Notes under the pieces: generated by a model
Databases searched by the model: none
Told to the model about the DNA's origin: nothing
What the model saw: the letters and a program-made list of their open reading frames with translations, nothing else
Assembly: GCA_030549495.1 (NCBI GenBank)
Contig: JAUIRK010000235.1
Span: forward strand, 186,001-250,000
DNA from: Nectonema munidae
Taxonomy: Eukaryota; Nematomorpha; Nectonematoida; Nectonematidae
Length of the DNA: 64,000 nucleotides
Direction: 5' to 3'
Position numbers and translations under genes: made by a program
Shown: positions 43,103 through 61,965 of the stretch, one piece after another
Position numbering within the stretch: the stretch's first letter is position 1
Layout: each line of letters opens with the position of its first letter

Positions 43103-44799
43103 GTAAGTTTTTTCCTTACTTCTAATTAAAACCAAACATTAGAGCTTTTAACAAAGGGATTGAGATGTAGGGTTATCAATCGAAAAATGAAACAATTTGC
43201 TACCTTGCTATTTAACTATGAACAAGGAACCAAAGACCTATAGAAGTTTTGAAAAAACAATCATCATATATCGACAAATTCAATTAGAAATCATGTCTAA
43301 GGAGATTTATTTCGTAAAATGAATTCTATTTTGAAGAAATACGTTAAAGTTCATTTTATTATGATCGGGTGTAAAATATATATGTATCGAATAATTTTTA
43401 TTCAAATGTCAAATTTTCTTGATTACTAGAAAAAAATTGATTCTCCAATATCTCAGGATTGCCTTTTTTGCTTGAAATTGTAAAATTTTCGGCCATAACA
43501 AAAATGAAATGAAGAATTTGAAAAATTTCCCGCCTTCATAATCCTGAACCGATTATATTATTGCTTTTCGGATGATACTCATTGAGAATGAATTTGTTGT
43601 CTTAAAAATTCATACTAATTCTAAAATTAAAAAACCAAATATTTTGCAAAAACGCTTTAAAAGATCAACTTAGAACGTACTTTAAAAATTCTTATTCTTT
43701 TTAACTTTCAAAGTAAGTTAGCTTTTAAAACATGTCAAAATTACTACATTTTAAATAAAACAAAATTTTTAAATACTGAATCAAGAAGTGTACGCTTTTG
43801 AAATTATCAACGAAACAGTAAAACACCAAATAAGTTTGTGAAAGAATGATAGATCATCGTTTCCCTAGCTCCAACATATTTTATTTCAACTAGACTTGTA
43901 AATATGCTATTGGCATCCCTTTTATCCATTAGCTCTTTGCAAGATTTATAACTACAAATACAAATAAAATGCAAATACTATTTAATACAACCCTGCTCTG
44001 AAAACCCAGTAAAAGCTTATTTGTGCTCAAACACATATGATAGAGGCCGAAGCTTGGGGATATTCCAGTCGTCCTGCGTATGATTCCCAATAGAGACATC
44101 GTTAAGCTATGCAAGATTTATTTTAAAACCTACAATTCAGACATTTTTCAAATATTCCATGTGATTAAAAGTTACAGTGTGATGAATTCTAAAAGTGCGC
44201 CATTTTTGAATATTGCAGTAAAATCATAGTAGCACACCTTGTCAGAGATAAAAAAACGTACACATTTAATATACATACACATATTTACGCTTTCTTGGAA
44301 AAAATTTTTTTTTATTTTTTTATTTTGGACCTTCGATAGAATGCCTTGTCTACTTGGAAAGAAAAAGACAAAGTTTGACAAGTGAGGATAAGGGTTTTTC
44401 TATTTTATAAATTTTTGACAATTCTTTAACGGTTGGGAGCTTTGGGTTTGACGCTTGGCCTTGAATTTGAATTATCCTCAACAAAACGGAAGCAAAAGTA
44501 AAGCATATCAAAGAAGAGTTAATGTTAACTTATTGAAAGGATTTAACATTGAATGTGATCACAAGGTCTGAACTTTTGAAATGGAAGATATCATTACTTT
44601 TGAAATGATACTGCTTCTTCTTCTATCGACCACAGTCGACATATGTCGACTTAACAAAAATAAAATCGTCTGCGTTTATTAGTGCTTACTCTTCTGCTTT
44701 ACATTAGATATCGTCTGATTATTCTGGTCGATAACGGGTTAAACAAGTTTTGTCCTCAAGTTGGGGGTCGGCGGCTATGATCACAATCATTTCTTTCTG
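43103..44799. other. AT-rich non-coding stretch
   Basis: Presumed intron of Cys-rich gene B if the 43061 exon is real. No other feature is supported. Confidence 0.35.
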
Positions 44800-45700
44800 T
44801 CCTGAGCATGACATTCTTCTTATCTAATTTTGGCTAGCCTCTTTTTAATTCCACCTTTTCATCTTTTGAAAGGTCATCCTCTTTTCCTTTTTCCTATTAT
44901 TGGACACTCCATTTTTCTGCGGACCGCATCCTTCTTTTCTTTTCTAAAAACATGCCCAAATCTTCCAAGACTACTTCGTTCAATCACACTTATCACGCTA
45001 CCCATAACCTTACTCTTTTTTCTAACCTCTTCATTCTTGATGTGATCTTTCTGTGACACTCCTATTATTTTCCTCAGCATACTCATTTCGGTTGTTGCAA
45101 ACCTATTCTCATCTTAACTCAAACACTCTACTCCATATGTCATGGCTGTTCTTATAATTGTTGTATAGATTTTTGCCTTTAACTTTATTGAAAATCTTTT
45201 GTCCTACATGATTGCTTTAACTTATTTCCACTTCATCCAGCTAGCGCTTATTCTTGCTTGTAAATCTTTTTCCCATGCTTCCACTTTCTGTAATCAATGA
45301 CCCAAGGTATTTAAAACTACTCACTTGATTCAATTCTTTGCCATGACGATCCATGATTTTCGATTTTTCTTCCTTACTTCTGCTACAAACCATATTTTCT
45401 GTTTTTCCGGTATTTCATTTTGAATCCTACTTTTTCCAAACATGTTTGTCGTAAAAATATTCTGTTGAACAGTTTTTCTTTACTATCAGCCAGAATTACA
45501 AAGTCATCTGCAAAAAGTAATTCCCATAGTTCTTTTATCTAAGTTCTTCAGATATGACATCAAGACAATAGCAAACAAAAGTGGGTTCAAAGCTGAACCC
45601 TGATGCAGATAAACTTTAACCCCAAATGCTCTGGAGAGACAATTTGTTGTTCTAGCAGCACTTTTGATTTCTTTATACAATTTCAACTACTATTCGGACT
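44800..45700 (-). mobile_element. RTE-type LINE, C-terminal RT relic
   Basis: Minus-strand frames give GVKVYLHQGSALNPLLFAIV (the 'V..GlrQGs.LSPlLF' block, about 45630-45540), then ADDFVILADSKEKLF (the F/Y-ADD box, about 45505-45460). Later, MLRKIIGVSQKDHIKNEEVR and SLGRFGHVFRKEKKDAVRRK (45086-44880) are the '..R...v...D...n..ir' and 'RlrWfGHv.Rr....v.R' segments at the end of RTE-like proteins. It is broken in several places. A possible 5' fragment of the same clade is at 25782-26045. Confidence 0.7.
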
Positions 45701-46334
45701 ACTATTTCTGAAACCTTCTTTTTCCTCAAGTAAGCGTAAACTAGTTCTCTTGAAACTTGAACTTTTAAGCTTATTTAAAATATTTGAAGTCGATCAATCT
45801 ATTAAAGCAGATTTAAAAAAAAGTTTGTATATAATGATCTTTTAATTTTCTATCTAAACAAAAATTTTTCTTTCTTATATTTAACATCATATTATGTAAA
45901 ATTAGTTGAATTTTATTGTAATATTGTAATTTTTTAAAAAATATTTAGTTGCAGTATATTTTTTTTATTTTAAACACATTTTTTTTTATAATTTTCACCT
46001 TTCAGAGAAAACTTTATGCGAAAATTTTTTATATAAATTTTTACGATTGAGTGTATGTGTTCTATTCCTTTTATAATCGCATCTTTTAACTCTAAATTTA
46101 AATTTGTTTGCTAATTATAATCTTATATTTATATCGATAAACTCAAATACCATAAACTTAATTAAGGTGTTGCGGAAGTGGGTAAACGGGGTGGAAAAAA
46201 GTATGAGAAAATTTTATCTAATCAGGAAAAATTTATAGAAGAACTTGGTTCATACAATCTACAAATAACTTTGCAAGAAATAATTTAAAAATTTAATCTA
46301 TATCAATATCAACTAAAGGAAAATGACAACTAAC
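45701..46334. other. AT-rich non-coding stretch
   Basis: Nothing supported; it probably includes ends of the neighbouring transposons. Confidence 0.35.
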
Positions 46335-46930
46335 GTTTAAAAAAGCTAATCGGGAAATAGAGTTAGAACACGAAAAGAATTACAATTGCCCTCAAGAAGG
46401 AAAAAACATTATATACATTGAAGAAAATGGTTTTAATTTTAATATAAGAAAGTCTGATGGAAGATCAATGATTGGAAAAACATGTAATGACATTGTACCA
46501 ACTATAAGAGATATATTTTTATATTTTAAATTAAAAAAAACTTATTCAATCTAATAAAAATTTACACTCATCGCTGCTATGATTAATGAAAAGATTCTTC
46601 ACTATAAAATCATTGATGATGGAACATGCAACTCTATCAAATTTAATTAAGTTTTATTAGAACTTGTAGAAAAAATCAGAAGAGATGTTTCAATTGAAAG
46701 GCCATGGCTGTTAATGGACAATAATTGCCAAATTCATAAAAAAAAATCAATCTCAATCAATTCGAGCCACATCTTACAATCAAATATTTATTTCCTTACT
46801 CCTTTATGTGAACCCTATTGAATATGCATTTTCAAAGATTAAAAATAACGCTAAAAGACCCTCGAGTATACTAAATGATGAAGAAACACATTTATCTCAG
46901 GTTATTGAAAACCTCGCAGTACGGACCATG
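46335..46930 (+). pseudogene. Tc1/mariner-like (DDE_3) transposase relic
   Basis: Successive frames give EGKNIIYIEENGFNFNIRKS with DGRSMIGKTCNDIVPT, then AAMINEKILHYKIIDDGTCN, WLLMDNNCQIHK, and finally VNPIEYAFSKIKNNAKRPS. These match the three catalytic regions of IS630/Tc1-like transposases ('v.iDEsgF', 'lvmDNa.iHk', 'lNPIEyafs.iK'). The first catalytic aspartate is replaced by glutamate (YIEEN), and there are stops or shifts between blocks. Terminal inverted repeats were not found. Confidence 0.7.
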
Positions 46931-47313
46931 GCTTTTTACTCCACATTTGAAATCTAAATGTATTTTTAGGCCAATAAAAAATATGTAAGCCCATATGAAA
47001 ATCATATGAAATTTTCAACTGGACGATGTAGTGCTCATTATGACTTGAAAAAATTTTTAATAGCGCATACTTTTTTTTTTTATCAAACCTCATTCACATA
47101 GCCGGTTTATGATTATAAAATAGGTGAAATTTTTTTTGCAGTTTTTTGAAATATTTTTGACTTAAGATTTTCATTCATTTCTAATCGTATGATATAACAA
47201 AAAAAATAGAAAGCAAGGTTTCAAAAATCAAGTTACAAAAAAAAAATTTTCAAAAAAAATTAACGCCATCTAAACAAAATTTGATTTGACAGGGTACTTA
47301 CATATTTTATATA

Positions 47314-48028
47314 TTATATATACAGTACATTATACATATGTATACATGTACAGCATAAATTGATATAGCAAATAAAAAAATTAAAAAAATTATAAGATGA
47401 TTTAATCAATAAACAATGAAAACATGTTCTCGAGTTTCCGTTCGGGTAAAAGGATAAAATACCTAAGATGTTTCCGGAGGTCAAGGAACTTTGTGCTCTC
47501 AATTGCAAGGATGTTTCAGACAATTTGCAATACAGATCTCTTAGAAAATATTTTTTTCGCCAGCTTTTGTTGATGGATATAAACATGGGGAGTTACATTT
47601 AGAAATTGTTCAACTGTTATGACAAACTATACCCAAATAATCTACAAAAATAGCATAGGTCCATTTTCTACTCGGCTTATAACAAGTATATGCCCTCAAC
47701 ATTTTATTTGCCATATCAACCCACTTTTAAAGCCATTGTAAAGTGTCATTATTTCTGGAACAGCGTTTACCCTTTCAGTTTGAATATTGCCTTCATACTG
47801 TCTGGACAATATGTAGACAACTTTGAAATCTTTGGTAGCGTGTTTATAGGGTATGTAAGCTGTTAGAGATGAATGTGTGGTATACAAAAATCTACTTTTA
47901 CATGCAGCCAATTTCAACTCTTTCAAATGTTGCGGTCTCAATGTGAGAGGCATAAATATCCTGTTCGCCCTTACCCTTCCAGGAACATAAATTTTGTGAT
48001 GTAAAGAAGCGATCTGATATGATTTCAC
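47314..48028 (-). pseudogene. piggyBac-type transposase relic
   Basis: The minus-strand frame 48028-47696 contains PQHLKELKLAACKSRFLYTT, AYIPYKHATKDFKVVYILSR and AVPEIMTLYNGFKSGLIWQI, like the 'l..v.YvPKK.K.V.lLST.H......kPeiI..YN.tKgGVD.mDqm' segment. A second frame (47586-47430) gives KSWRKKYFLRDLYCKLSETS with LRAQSSL, like the C-terminal 'RR.FL..La..L..P....R'. It is broken in at least two places and belongs to a different branch from the relic at 1-556. Confidence 0.6.
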
Positions 48029-48133
48029 AGCCTATTGGAAGATTTGCATCAGTCACCAACCGCTTAACTATACTTTCCCCGTTAAAATAAGATCTATCAT
48101 CTAGACAAGAAACATATATTTACAATTACAGTA

Positions 48134-48873
48134 CACAATGGAATCTCTCAATACCAGCCAACTTCAAGACTGTTTAAAACAAGGGTCGGCAACCTACGGC
48201 TCTGGAGACTTACGAGGCTCTTTGGCCATAAAATAGTGGCTCAGATAAATTTCAGAGAACAATTTGTTGATTCATGATAATTTTTGGTAACATGAAAAAG
48301 TTACCATTTGGGGTATATTATATATTTCTGTCTCAATATATTTATGTGAGCAAGTTTTTTTATTCATAAACATTTAAAATGTAATTACACCTCGCGTCTC
48401 ACAGCTGAAATTTATTTCAAAATGAAAACATCCTATAAGACTGACATAGAAAAAATATGTTGTGAGTTTCAGAAAAAAATCGCATTTATTTTGAATGTGT
48501 TGTTTCATTAATTTTGAATGAAATTATAACAAAAAACTTCATTTATAATTAATTAATTTTAATTTTGCATCGAGGTTCAAGATATAATGTGCTCACTTAT
48601 TTTCTTAGTAAGTTTTTAGTTTTTGTGGCTCTAGACTGCTTTTTTGGAAAATAGGTGTAGAAAATGACTCTAGAACAAAAAGGTTACCGACCTCTGGTCT
48701 AAAATGTTCGGTTTTGCGTAGCATTCATTCTGTAGAAAAGATTTAGCTTATTGATATACGACCCTATGAGGCCTTACATAAAAAACAGCAATCAAGTTTT
48801 TGACTTAAAAAAACTTTCGGTTTAGCGAGGGATTCGAGTTTCTAAACGACCGGTATTGGAAGATTCTACAAAA
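48134..48873. mobile_element. MITE with ~25-bp inverted ends, host of a hAT MITE
   Basis: The left end 'caatggaatctctcaataccag' and the reverse complement of the right end 'ttgtagaatcttccaataccgg' are inverted repeats resembling pogo/Tigger ends. The hAT MITE at 48180-48696 sits inside it. Without the insert this element is about 215 bp. Confidence 0.5.
48180..48696. mobile_element. hAT-like MITE with near-perfect TSD
   Basis: The ends CAAGGGTCGGCAACCTACGG and, reverse complemented, CAGAGGTCGGTAACCT are typical hAT 'CAGGGGTCGGCAACC' termini. The flanks GTTTAAAA (48172-48179) and GTCTAAAA (48697-48704) match at seven of eight bases, giving an aged 8-bp duplication. Confidence 0.75.
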
Positions 48874-49210
48874 TGTATCATTACAACAAAGCTCGTTTAT
48901 TAATAAAAAAAGATTACGCACAATTTTCACCCATCCTTAACTTTGTAAGGTTGTATATATACTGTATAAAACATTGCGTCATAAATAGATAGAAAATTGC
49001 TACAAAACTTCAGTTCCATTTTTAGGGCCAGATGGATCAGAATGTAGGTTTCGGATATTACTTTTAGTTTCGTATGTGCATAATTTGATAAAAATTAATT
49101 ATTAGACTAGGTTTATCTTTCAATTTTAAAAGTAAGGGGAGCCAACGATATATTTAAAAAGAATAAATATTTTTTGATTTGAACATTTTTCGATTCTTTG
49201 ATTATTATTC

Positions 49211-49590
49211 GACAAATATAATATTTAAAATCGTGCAAATTGCAAAGTATAGGTAATAACTTTTGTAACATCGTATGAGGTAGCAAAATATGAACAGAAA
49301 GTTTGATATTTTTTGATTTTTTAAAGAATATTTTTCGATTCTTTGATTACAGAATTTTATTTTGATTATTTGACAAATATAATATTTAAAATCGTGCAAA
49401 TTGCAAAGTATAGGTAATAACTTTTGTAACATCGTATGAGGTAGCAAAATATGAACAGAAAGTTTGATATTTTTTGATTTTTTAAAGAATATTTTTCGAT
49501 TCTTTGATTACAGAATTTTATTTTGATTATTCGATAAAATATATTATTTAATATCGTGAAAAAATTAATAACTTATCTAACATCCTCTCC
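49211..49590. repeat. 161-bp tandem duplication (two near-identical units plus a decayed third)
   Basis: The unit starting 'gacaaatataatatttaaaa' at 49211 recurs at 49372 with no difference that I can see over 161 bp. A third, diverged copy starts at 49533 ('gataaaatatattatttaat'). A partial diverged unit precedes the array. Confidence 0.8.
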
Positions 49591-49870
49591 CCGAATGAGG
49601 TATATCAAATCTTACATCTAGCAAAATATGAACTGATAGGTTGGAGATGAATTATCGCGGTATACAGGTTGGAGATGAACTATCGTCTCCCCAAATGAGG
49701 TATATCTAATCTTACATCTAGCAGAATCTGAACAGAAAGTTGAACATTGTCTCCCTAGTTATTTGTACATGGAATAGAAACCATCGTAGTATACAGGTTG
49801 GAGATGAATTATCGTAGAATACAGGTTGGAGAAGAATCATCGTAATATACGGGTTGGAGATAACACGCAA
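49575..49870. repeat. ~28-bp and ~105-bp tandem repeats
   Basis: 'tacaggttggagatgaatta' or close variants recur about five times between 49645 and 49860 with spacing near 28-30 bp. A longer unit ('aatgaggtatatc.aatctt' then 'acatctagca.aat.tgaac') occurs near 49590 and 49695. Confidence 0.7.
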
Positions 49871-51271
49871 GTTGTCTACCCGCGTTCAACCGTACAGGTT
49901 ATGAGAATATATCATTACATATTAGAGAAGAGTTTTCTAAACTCTTTATACTGAAAAAATATTTCTTCAAATATATTACTGTTTTAGTTTAAAATGCATC
50001 CCTTATCTGCTAATTAATGGTATGAAGCCCATGGAAAATATAAACAATAAAATGGTATTTCTTAAGAACTTATGATATAAGTAATGTATTCTGAAAGCCC
50101 ATAAAAAATGCTTTAATTTGGTATATCGCATGATGCATTTTGTTGAGAAATGTGAAAGTTATAAGCGTTTTAATATTTGACTAAAATTTAAGCTAGGAAC
50201 ACTACAAATAAACTAAGCGTACACTAGCCCGATAAAATAAACCACACACGCGTGCTAAAGATGTGGTGAAGCGTATGCGAGATAAGAATTCACTGCGCTC
50301 ACAAACGCGTAATGCAACATGTGTTAATCTTTCTTCGCATAGTTATGCTCTAAAATCAATCAATAATGTGATTTATTCTTCGCACACTGTCGGTATAAAT
50401 ATAACGAATGCCCTTCGTTAAAAATTAAAAAGGTTGTATCTAAACTAAATAAAAGTAGACTACGATTATCCAACAAAACTCTTACATAATTGACATTTTT
50501 CACTTGAAAAATAATTTAAAATTTATTAGAAAAATATTATAATGACCTATACTACTGACCCATAAAAAGTAAAAAATATATATTAATTTTCAACAGTTTA
50601 ACTATGACATTTTAAAATGTTAAAAACCATATTCTACCTTTGTGAAAATAAAATATTGAAAAAATATTATATAAATTAAGAACGTTTATTATTATTGGTA
50701 TTTTTTGAAACTAGATAAAACTTGACTGACCTCACATAAAAGCAGATTTTGGAAAAATGAAAATATATTTATTTGTATAAACTAGCCTATGTTAACCACA
50801 AAGTGTATACCTTTCCAATGATACCATTTTCATTCAATTTTTTTTTAAAAAACTTCACATTATGCTTCGATAAAAAGGTGGTCCTAATTTTTTCAAAAAT
50901 TTAGACCAAATTTTTAAACTGCAATTTCAGAGTTAAATTTTTTGAACTTTTAGGTAGAATTTTTGAAATGTGGCTTTCAATATGTATGTAAAATATTTTT
51001 TGAAAATTTTTATTTTAAGTATATTTTTTAAGCATTTTACGATTTACACATTTAAATATATAATAAGGCTGGCAAGTTTGGCAAGTTGTCTCCCCGGAGG
51101 TCTTGCCAGACCTCTGATGTGCGTAAATATATATTATATTGTATCTAAATTATAGAAGATAAATATTCTTCAAAACAATTTAGTTTACCTCAATTAGATT
51201 TATTTCTCAGGGTAAACCCTTTCAACCATATGAATGAGGTCAATGAACTTGTTCCATGTCTAATTTTTCAG
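49871..51271. other. upstream flank of Cys-rich gene B exon
   Basis: AT-rich and non-coding. A small GC-rich hairpin (GGTCTTGCCAGACC) lies near 51098-51111. The acceptor region 'ctaatttttcag' ends at 51271. Confidence 0.45.
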
Positions 51272-51577
51272 ACTTTGCTTTCATTGGTGAAAGAGAAGAA
51301 ATGCCTTAACCCAAAAGATGGATTGAGACGTCGTTTCGACGCGATAAATCCATTAAGCAAGAAATGTGTTAAATTTGATACAAAATGCAGAGAAGTTTTG
51401 CGCTGTCCTCGAAGCAACAACTGTGATAACTGCGTCAGTCTTTGTGCTTCGGAAAAGAAGTGGAAGGAGTGCTATAAGAAGTGTCGCAACTCTGGGCGCG
51501 TTTGTGCCAGCGTTTCCATCAAACGCAAAAAGGAACTAAAAAGCTTGGCCAATAAGCTAGAGCTCCCCTTCCAATGA
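51272..51577 (+). CDS. Cys-rich small protein B, terminal exon
   Basis: Paralogue of the minus-strand exon at 2110-2421. After TAATTTTTCAG the exon opens in phase 0 with TLLSLVKEKKC, runs through FDAINPLSKKCVKFDTKC, CPRSNNCDNCVSLC, WKECYKKC and VCASVSIKRKKELK, and ends LELPFQ before TGA. All ten cysteines, the WKECY motif and the basic RKKELK tail are shared with copy A. The residues between differ enough (about 60 percent identity by eye) to suggest an old duplication under constraint. Codons are GC-richer than the flanks, as expected of a real exon. The exon at 43061 is a candidate for its signal peptide. Function is unknown; a secreted disulphide-rich protein is the best guess. Confidence 0.78.
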   Translation, partial: TLLSLVKEKKCLNPKDGLRRRFDAINPLSKKCVKFDTKCREVLRCPRSNNCDNCVSLCASEKKWKECYKKCRNSGRVCASVSIKRKKELKSLANKLELPFQ

Positions 51578-51589
51578 AATGGATCTTTC

Positions 51590-51595
51590 AATAAA
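51590..51595 (+). terminator. poly(A) signal of Cys-rich gene B
   Basis: AATAAA starts 12 bases after the TGA stop codon and about 30 bp before the GATA microsatellite. Confidence 0.65.
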
Positions 51596-51625
51596 AATTT
51601 TATCTTGTACCCATCCTATACATAA

Positions 51626-58655
<7,030 letters not shown>

Positions 58656-58859
58656 AACATATCACTTTTGGTCGGAAGGGCATAGCATCCAAAAAACAGA
58701 ACCAATTGTATTTCTTTGTTTAACAAAAAATAATATAGTTGAAAGAATGCCACTTTATTAGAACATTTTGACTTTCATGAGTGGTTAGTAACCGAGTTAA
58801 GTTAAATAATAAAAAAACCCAAATAAGGAAGGGTAAAATAAAAATTAAATAAGAAAAAT

Positions 58860-59030
58860 AAATTTTTATCAGGGGGATTTTTCCTCCCCCCTAATAAATT
58901 GGGGAACCCTTTTGGGTTCTCCCCATATATAATTTTATAGTAATTTTTGGAGGGGGGGTTTCTCTTTTTTTTTAAAAAAACACCCTTTTTTGGGGGATTC
59001 CCCGGTTTTTCCCCCTCACAAAGTGAGAAA
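58860..59030. other. homopolymer-stretched, probably low-quality sequence
   Basis: Runs of two to nine identical bases follow one another almost without single bases ('ggggaacccttttgggttct', then 'ccccatatataattttatag'). This pattern is typical of a poor long-read consensus rather than biological sequence. It starts about 200 bp after the GATA array. Confidence 0.6.
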
Positions 59031-59953
59031 GCTTTTCGCTTACGAAACCAAATTTAGGAAAGAAAAACAAGCTTTTTTATTTATAATGAAATATTTTTCG
59101 TTACGCACAGATACAGATATGTAAGTCAAGAACAAAGGTTAGGATGAATGGAACACTTTTCAAGAAATAAGAATTAGACACGCCTAAACAAAGAGAGAAT
59201 ACGTAAAATTGTTATTTGTGCAAAGACAGTAAAAGGGACAAAACTTGCAAAAATCTTTATATACGAGATAAAAATTCTTATATATTACTTTTAGGATAAA
59301 AATAGCATTGCATTGAAAATCATATTGAATGATGATGACAAAGAAAAAGATTAAAAGGGAGATGTCAATCGAATAAAAAGGTGAGGTGATGATGGCGATG
59401 AGGTAGGAGAAATTGTTGGCACACATGTGAAATGAAATAAAATGGAATTAAAAAAGAGGAACATGTGGTAAATACAAAACTAACGTGTTGTGTGTGTATG
59501 GGCGTGTTTGTTTGTAGTTAAAATGCAATAGCATTTAAATGCTTTTTGATATTGATATTTTTCGCACTTTTCAACATAATTGTAGAAAGTTATTTCGTCA
59601 TGAATCAACTTTTAAAATATGAAATATGAGATGATGTTGCCGAGTGGAAAATTTGGGATCGATCTTTAATTTGTGAATTTTGACTTTGACTAGGAATGAA
59701 CATATGGGGCATATTTTTATTCATTTTGCTCTTCAATCGCCTTCACAATCTCTCTTTTCAAGAAAAATCTAAAGATTTTTTCAAAAAATCAAGTTTAGAA
59801 AAGTTATTTTTGAGGTTAATTTGTAAAAAAAAGTTTAAAAGCCTTTAAGAATGTAAAGAAATGCAAACTCTAGTAATATTTCTCGCTTTTTTAAAATTGC
59901 TTTAGTGCATATAAAACCTGAAATTAAACACCCTGAAATTACGATATGATTGC
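59031..59953. other. AT-rich stretch without recognised feature
   Basis: Nothing supported on either strand. Confidence 0.4.
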
Positions 59954-60817
59954 AAGAATCAATTTTTTAATGGTTATAAAATGAAACAACACGAAAGTGA
60001 TCAATTCAAGAATCAATTTTTTAATGGTTATAAAATGAAACAACACGAAAGTAATAAATTCAAGAATCAATTTTTTAATGGTTATAAAATGAAACAACAC
60101 GAAAGTCATCAATTCAAGAATCAATTTTTTAATGGTTATAAAATGAAACAACACGAAAGTGATCAATTCAAGAATCAATTTTTTAATGGTTATAAAATGA
60201 AACAACACGAAAGTGATCAATTCAAGAATCAATTTTTTAATGGTTATAAAATGAAACAACACGAAAGTGATCAATTCAAGAATCAATTTTTTAATGGTTA
60301 TAAAATGAAACAACACGAAAGTGATCAATTCAAGAATCAATTTTGTAATGGTTATAAAATGAAACAACACGAAAGTCATCAATTCAAGAATCAATTTTTT
60401 AATGGTTATAAAATGAAACAACACGAAAGTCATCAATTCAAGAATCAATTTTTTAATGGTTATAAAATGAAACAACACGAAAGTGATCAATTCAAGAATC
60501 AATTTTTTAATGGTTATAAAATGAAACAACACGAAAGTGATCAATTCAAGAATCAATTTTTTAATGGTTATAAAATGAAACAACACGAAAGTGATCAATT
60601 CAAGAATCAATTTTTTAATGGTTATAAAATGAAACAACACGAAAGTGATCAATTCAAGAATCAATTTTTTAATGGTTATAAAATGAAACAACACGAAAGT
60701 GATCAATTCAAGAATCAATTTTTTAATGGTTATAAAATGAAACAACACGAAAGTGATCAATTCAAGAATCAATTTTTTAATGGTTATAAAATGGAACAAC
60801 ACGAAAGTGATCAATTC
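59954..60817. repeat. 54-bp minisatellite, exactly 16 units
   Basis: Sixteen head-to-tail 54-bp units (864 bp) differ at only a handful of positions (gtgatc/gtcatc/gtaata, one ttttt to tttgt change, one final a to g). Because 54 is a multiple of three, it stays open on both strands: MKQHESDQFKNQFFNGYK per unit on + (59981-60835) and ELITFVLFHFITIKKLIL per unit on - (60919-59939). No splice, homology or codon evidence supports either as a gene. Confidence 0.95.
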
Positions 60818-61450
60818 ACTTTCAAAGTAAAGTAAGTTAATTTTTGGATCTGAAGGAAATTCTTTAATACTGAAAAGTCGCAATTCGCATGCATTTTCTT
60901 GTGTGTGTTTGACTTGCAAAGTTTTTTTTTAATTTCGTAACGTTCTTTTTTGTAAAGTAAATAATAATTTTGGGCATAATTTCGACAACCGGTTGAAAAG
61001 GACGTAATTAGACCAAAAATTTAATAGAATCATAAAGCGTTTTGTTGATCACAAGATGTCTAATTATTTATTATTAAAAATATTATAATAAATTAAGAAG
61101 TACTACAGAAGAAATAATCAACACAAAATTTGCCCATTAAAACAACATAATTATAAAAAGTGTTAACTCGATTAGCGATCGATCTTAAAAATTTTATCCA
61201 TCGGTCAGCATTAAAGTTTGTGACCAGGTTTGGCGTCTTGCTGATTCTAACATATTTTAATATCTCCGGCATTCGTTAGTTGCGATGACAATATTTCTGT
61301 ATTTGCTTCTTCATTTTTTAGTTAATGCTCAAGCAGCAGTCTTCTGATAAAAACATTATGTCACCCTTCATTTGCATTATTGATCACTACCAAGTTAGAA
61401 TAGCCTAGACTAATTGAAAAGCTAAGTATACTAAACAGCAAATGAGTTGC
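60818..61450. other. non-coding stretch
   Basis: No supported feature. Confidence 0.4.
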
Positions 61451-61803
61451 ACCATTTTTAGTTCTATTTTGTCCTTTTGCAATTCTAACTAAATAATAAC
61501 ATGTGTTTTTTGAAATAATATTCAGTAACGATATTGGTAAATTAAAGTGCAAAATTTTTTAATTAAAAAATAAATAAAAAAGGAAAAATTAATGAAGAGA
61601 TTTTAAAATTTGTAATAATGGTAATTATTTGTGAAAAAAATTTTAAATTTAATTTCAAAATAATTTTAAAACATCAAAAAAGAGATTAAAAAAATGACAC
61701 ATATCAAAATAATATAAAGATGACAAAATCAAAACTTGAAGTGACATAGAATTGCAAAACGACAAATAGAATTGCAAAAAGACAAAATAGAATTTAAAAT
61801 GGA
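61451..61803. mobile_element. fold-back element, ~353 bp
   Basis: The left end CACCATTTTTAGTTCTATTT with GTCCTTTTGCAATTCTA is inverted at the right, where two to three ~20-bp units ('aattgcaaaaagacaaaata') end in 'tttaaaatgg'. The core shares 'gaaataat', 'gatattggtaaattaaagtg' and 'aaatttgtaataat' with the copies at 23788 and 30338. It lies just downstream of the aquaporin stop codon. Confidence 0.65.
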
Positions 61804-61965
61804 ATCCCTAAGGTCCGTAGCTAGCAAGATAGAATGGGTTGAATTACTTTATCATCACGAAAATGAATTATCATTATTATACCATTGGACCGTATGTCAA
61901 ACGGATGGCGACATTATGTGCATCTGTATTTTGCCTTTTCACTAAAATGAGTGTGCAAATAAAAA

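Noticed and set aside
59939-60919. 326- and 284-residue frames on opposite strands as protein genes
   Set aside because: Both result from a 54-bp tandem repeat divisible by three. No unique domain, splice context or homology supports them, so they are kept as a repeat and a finding only.
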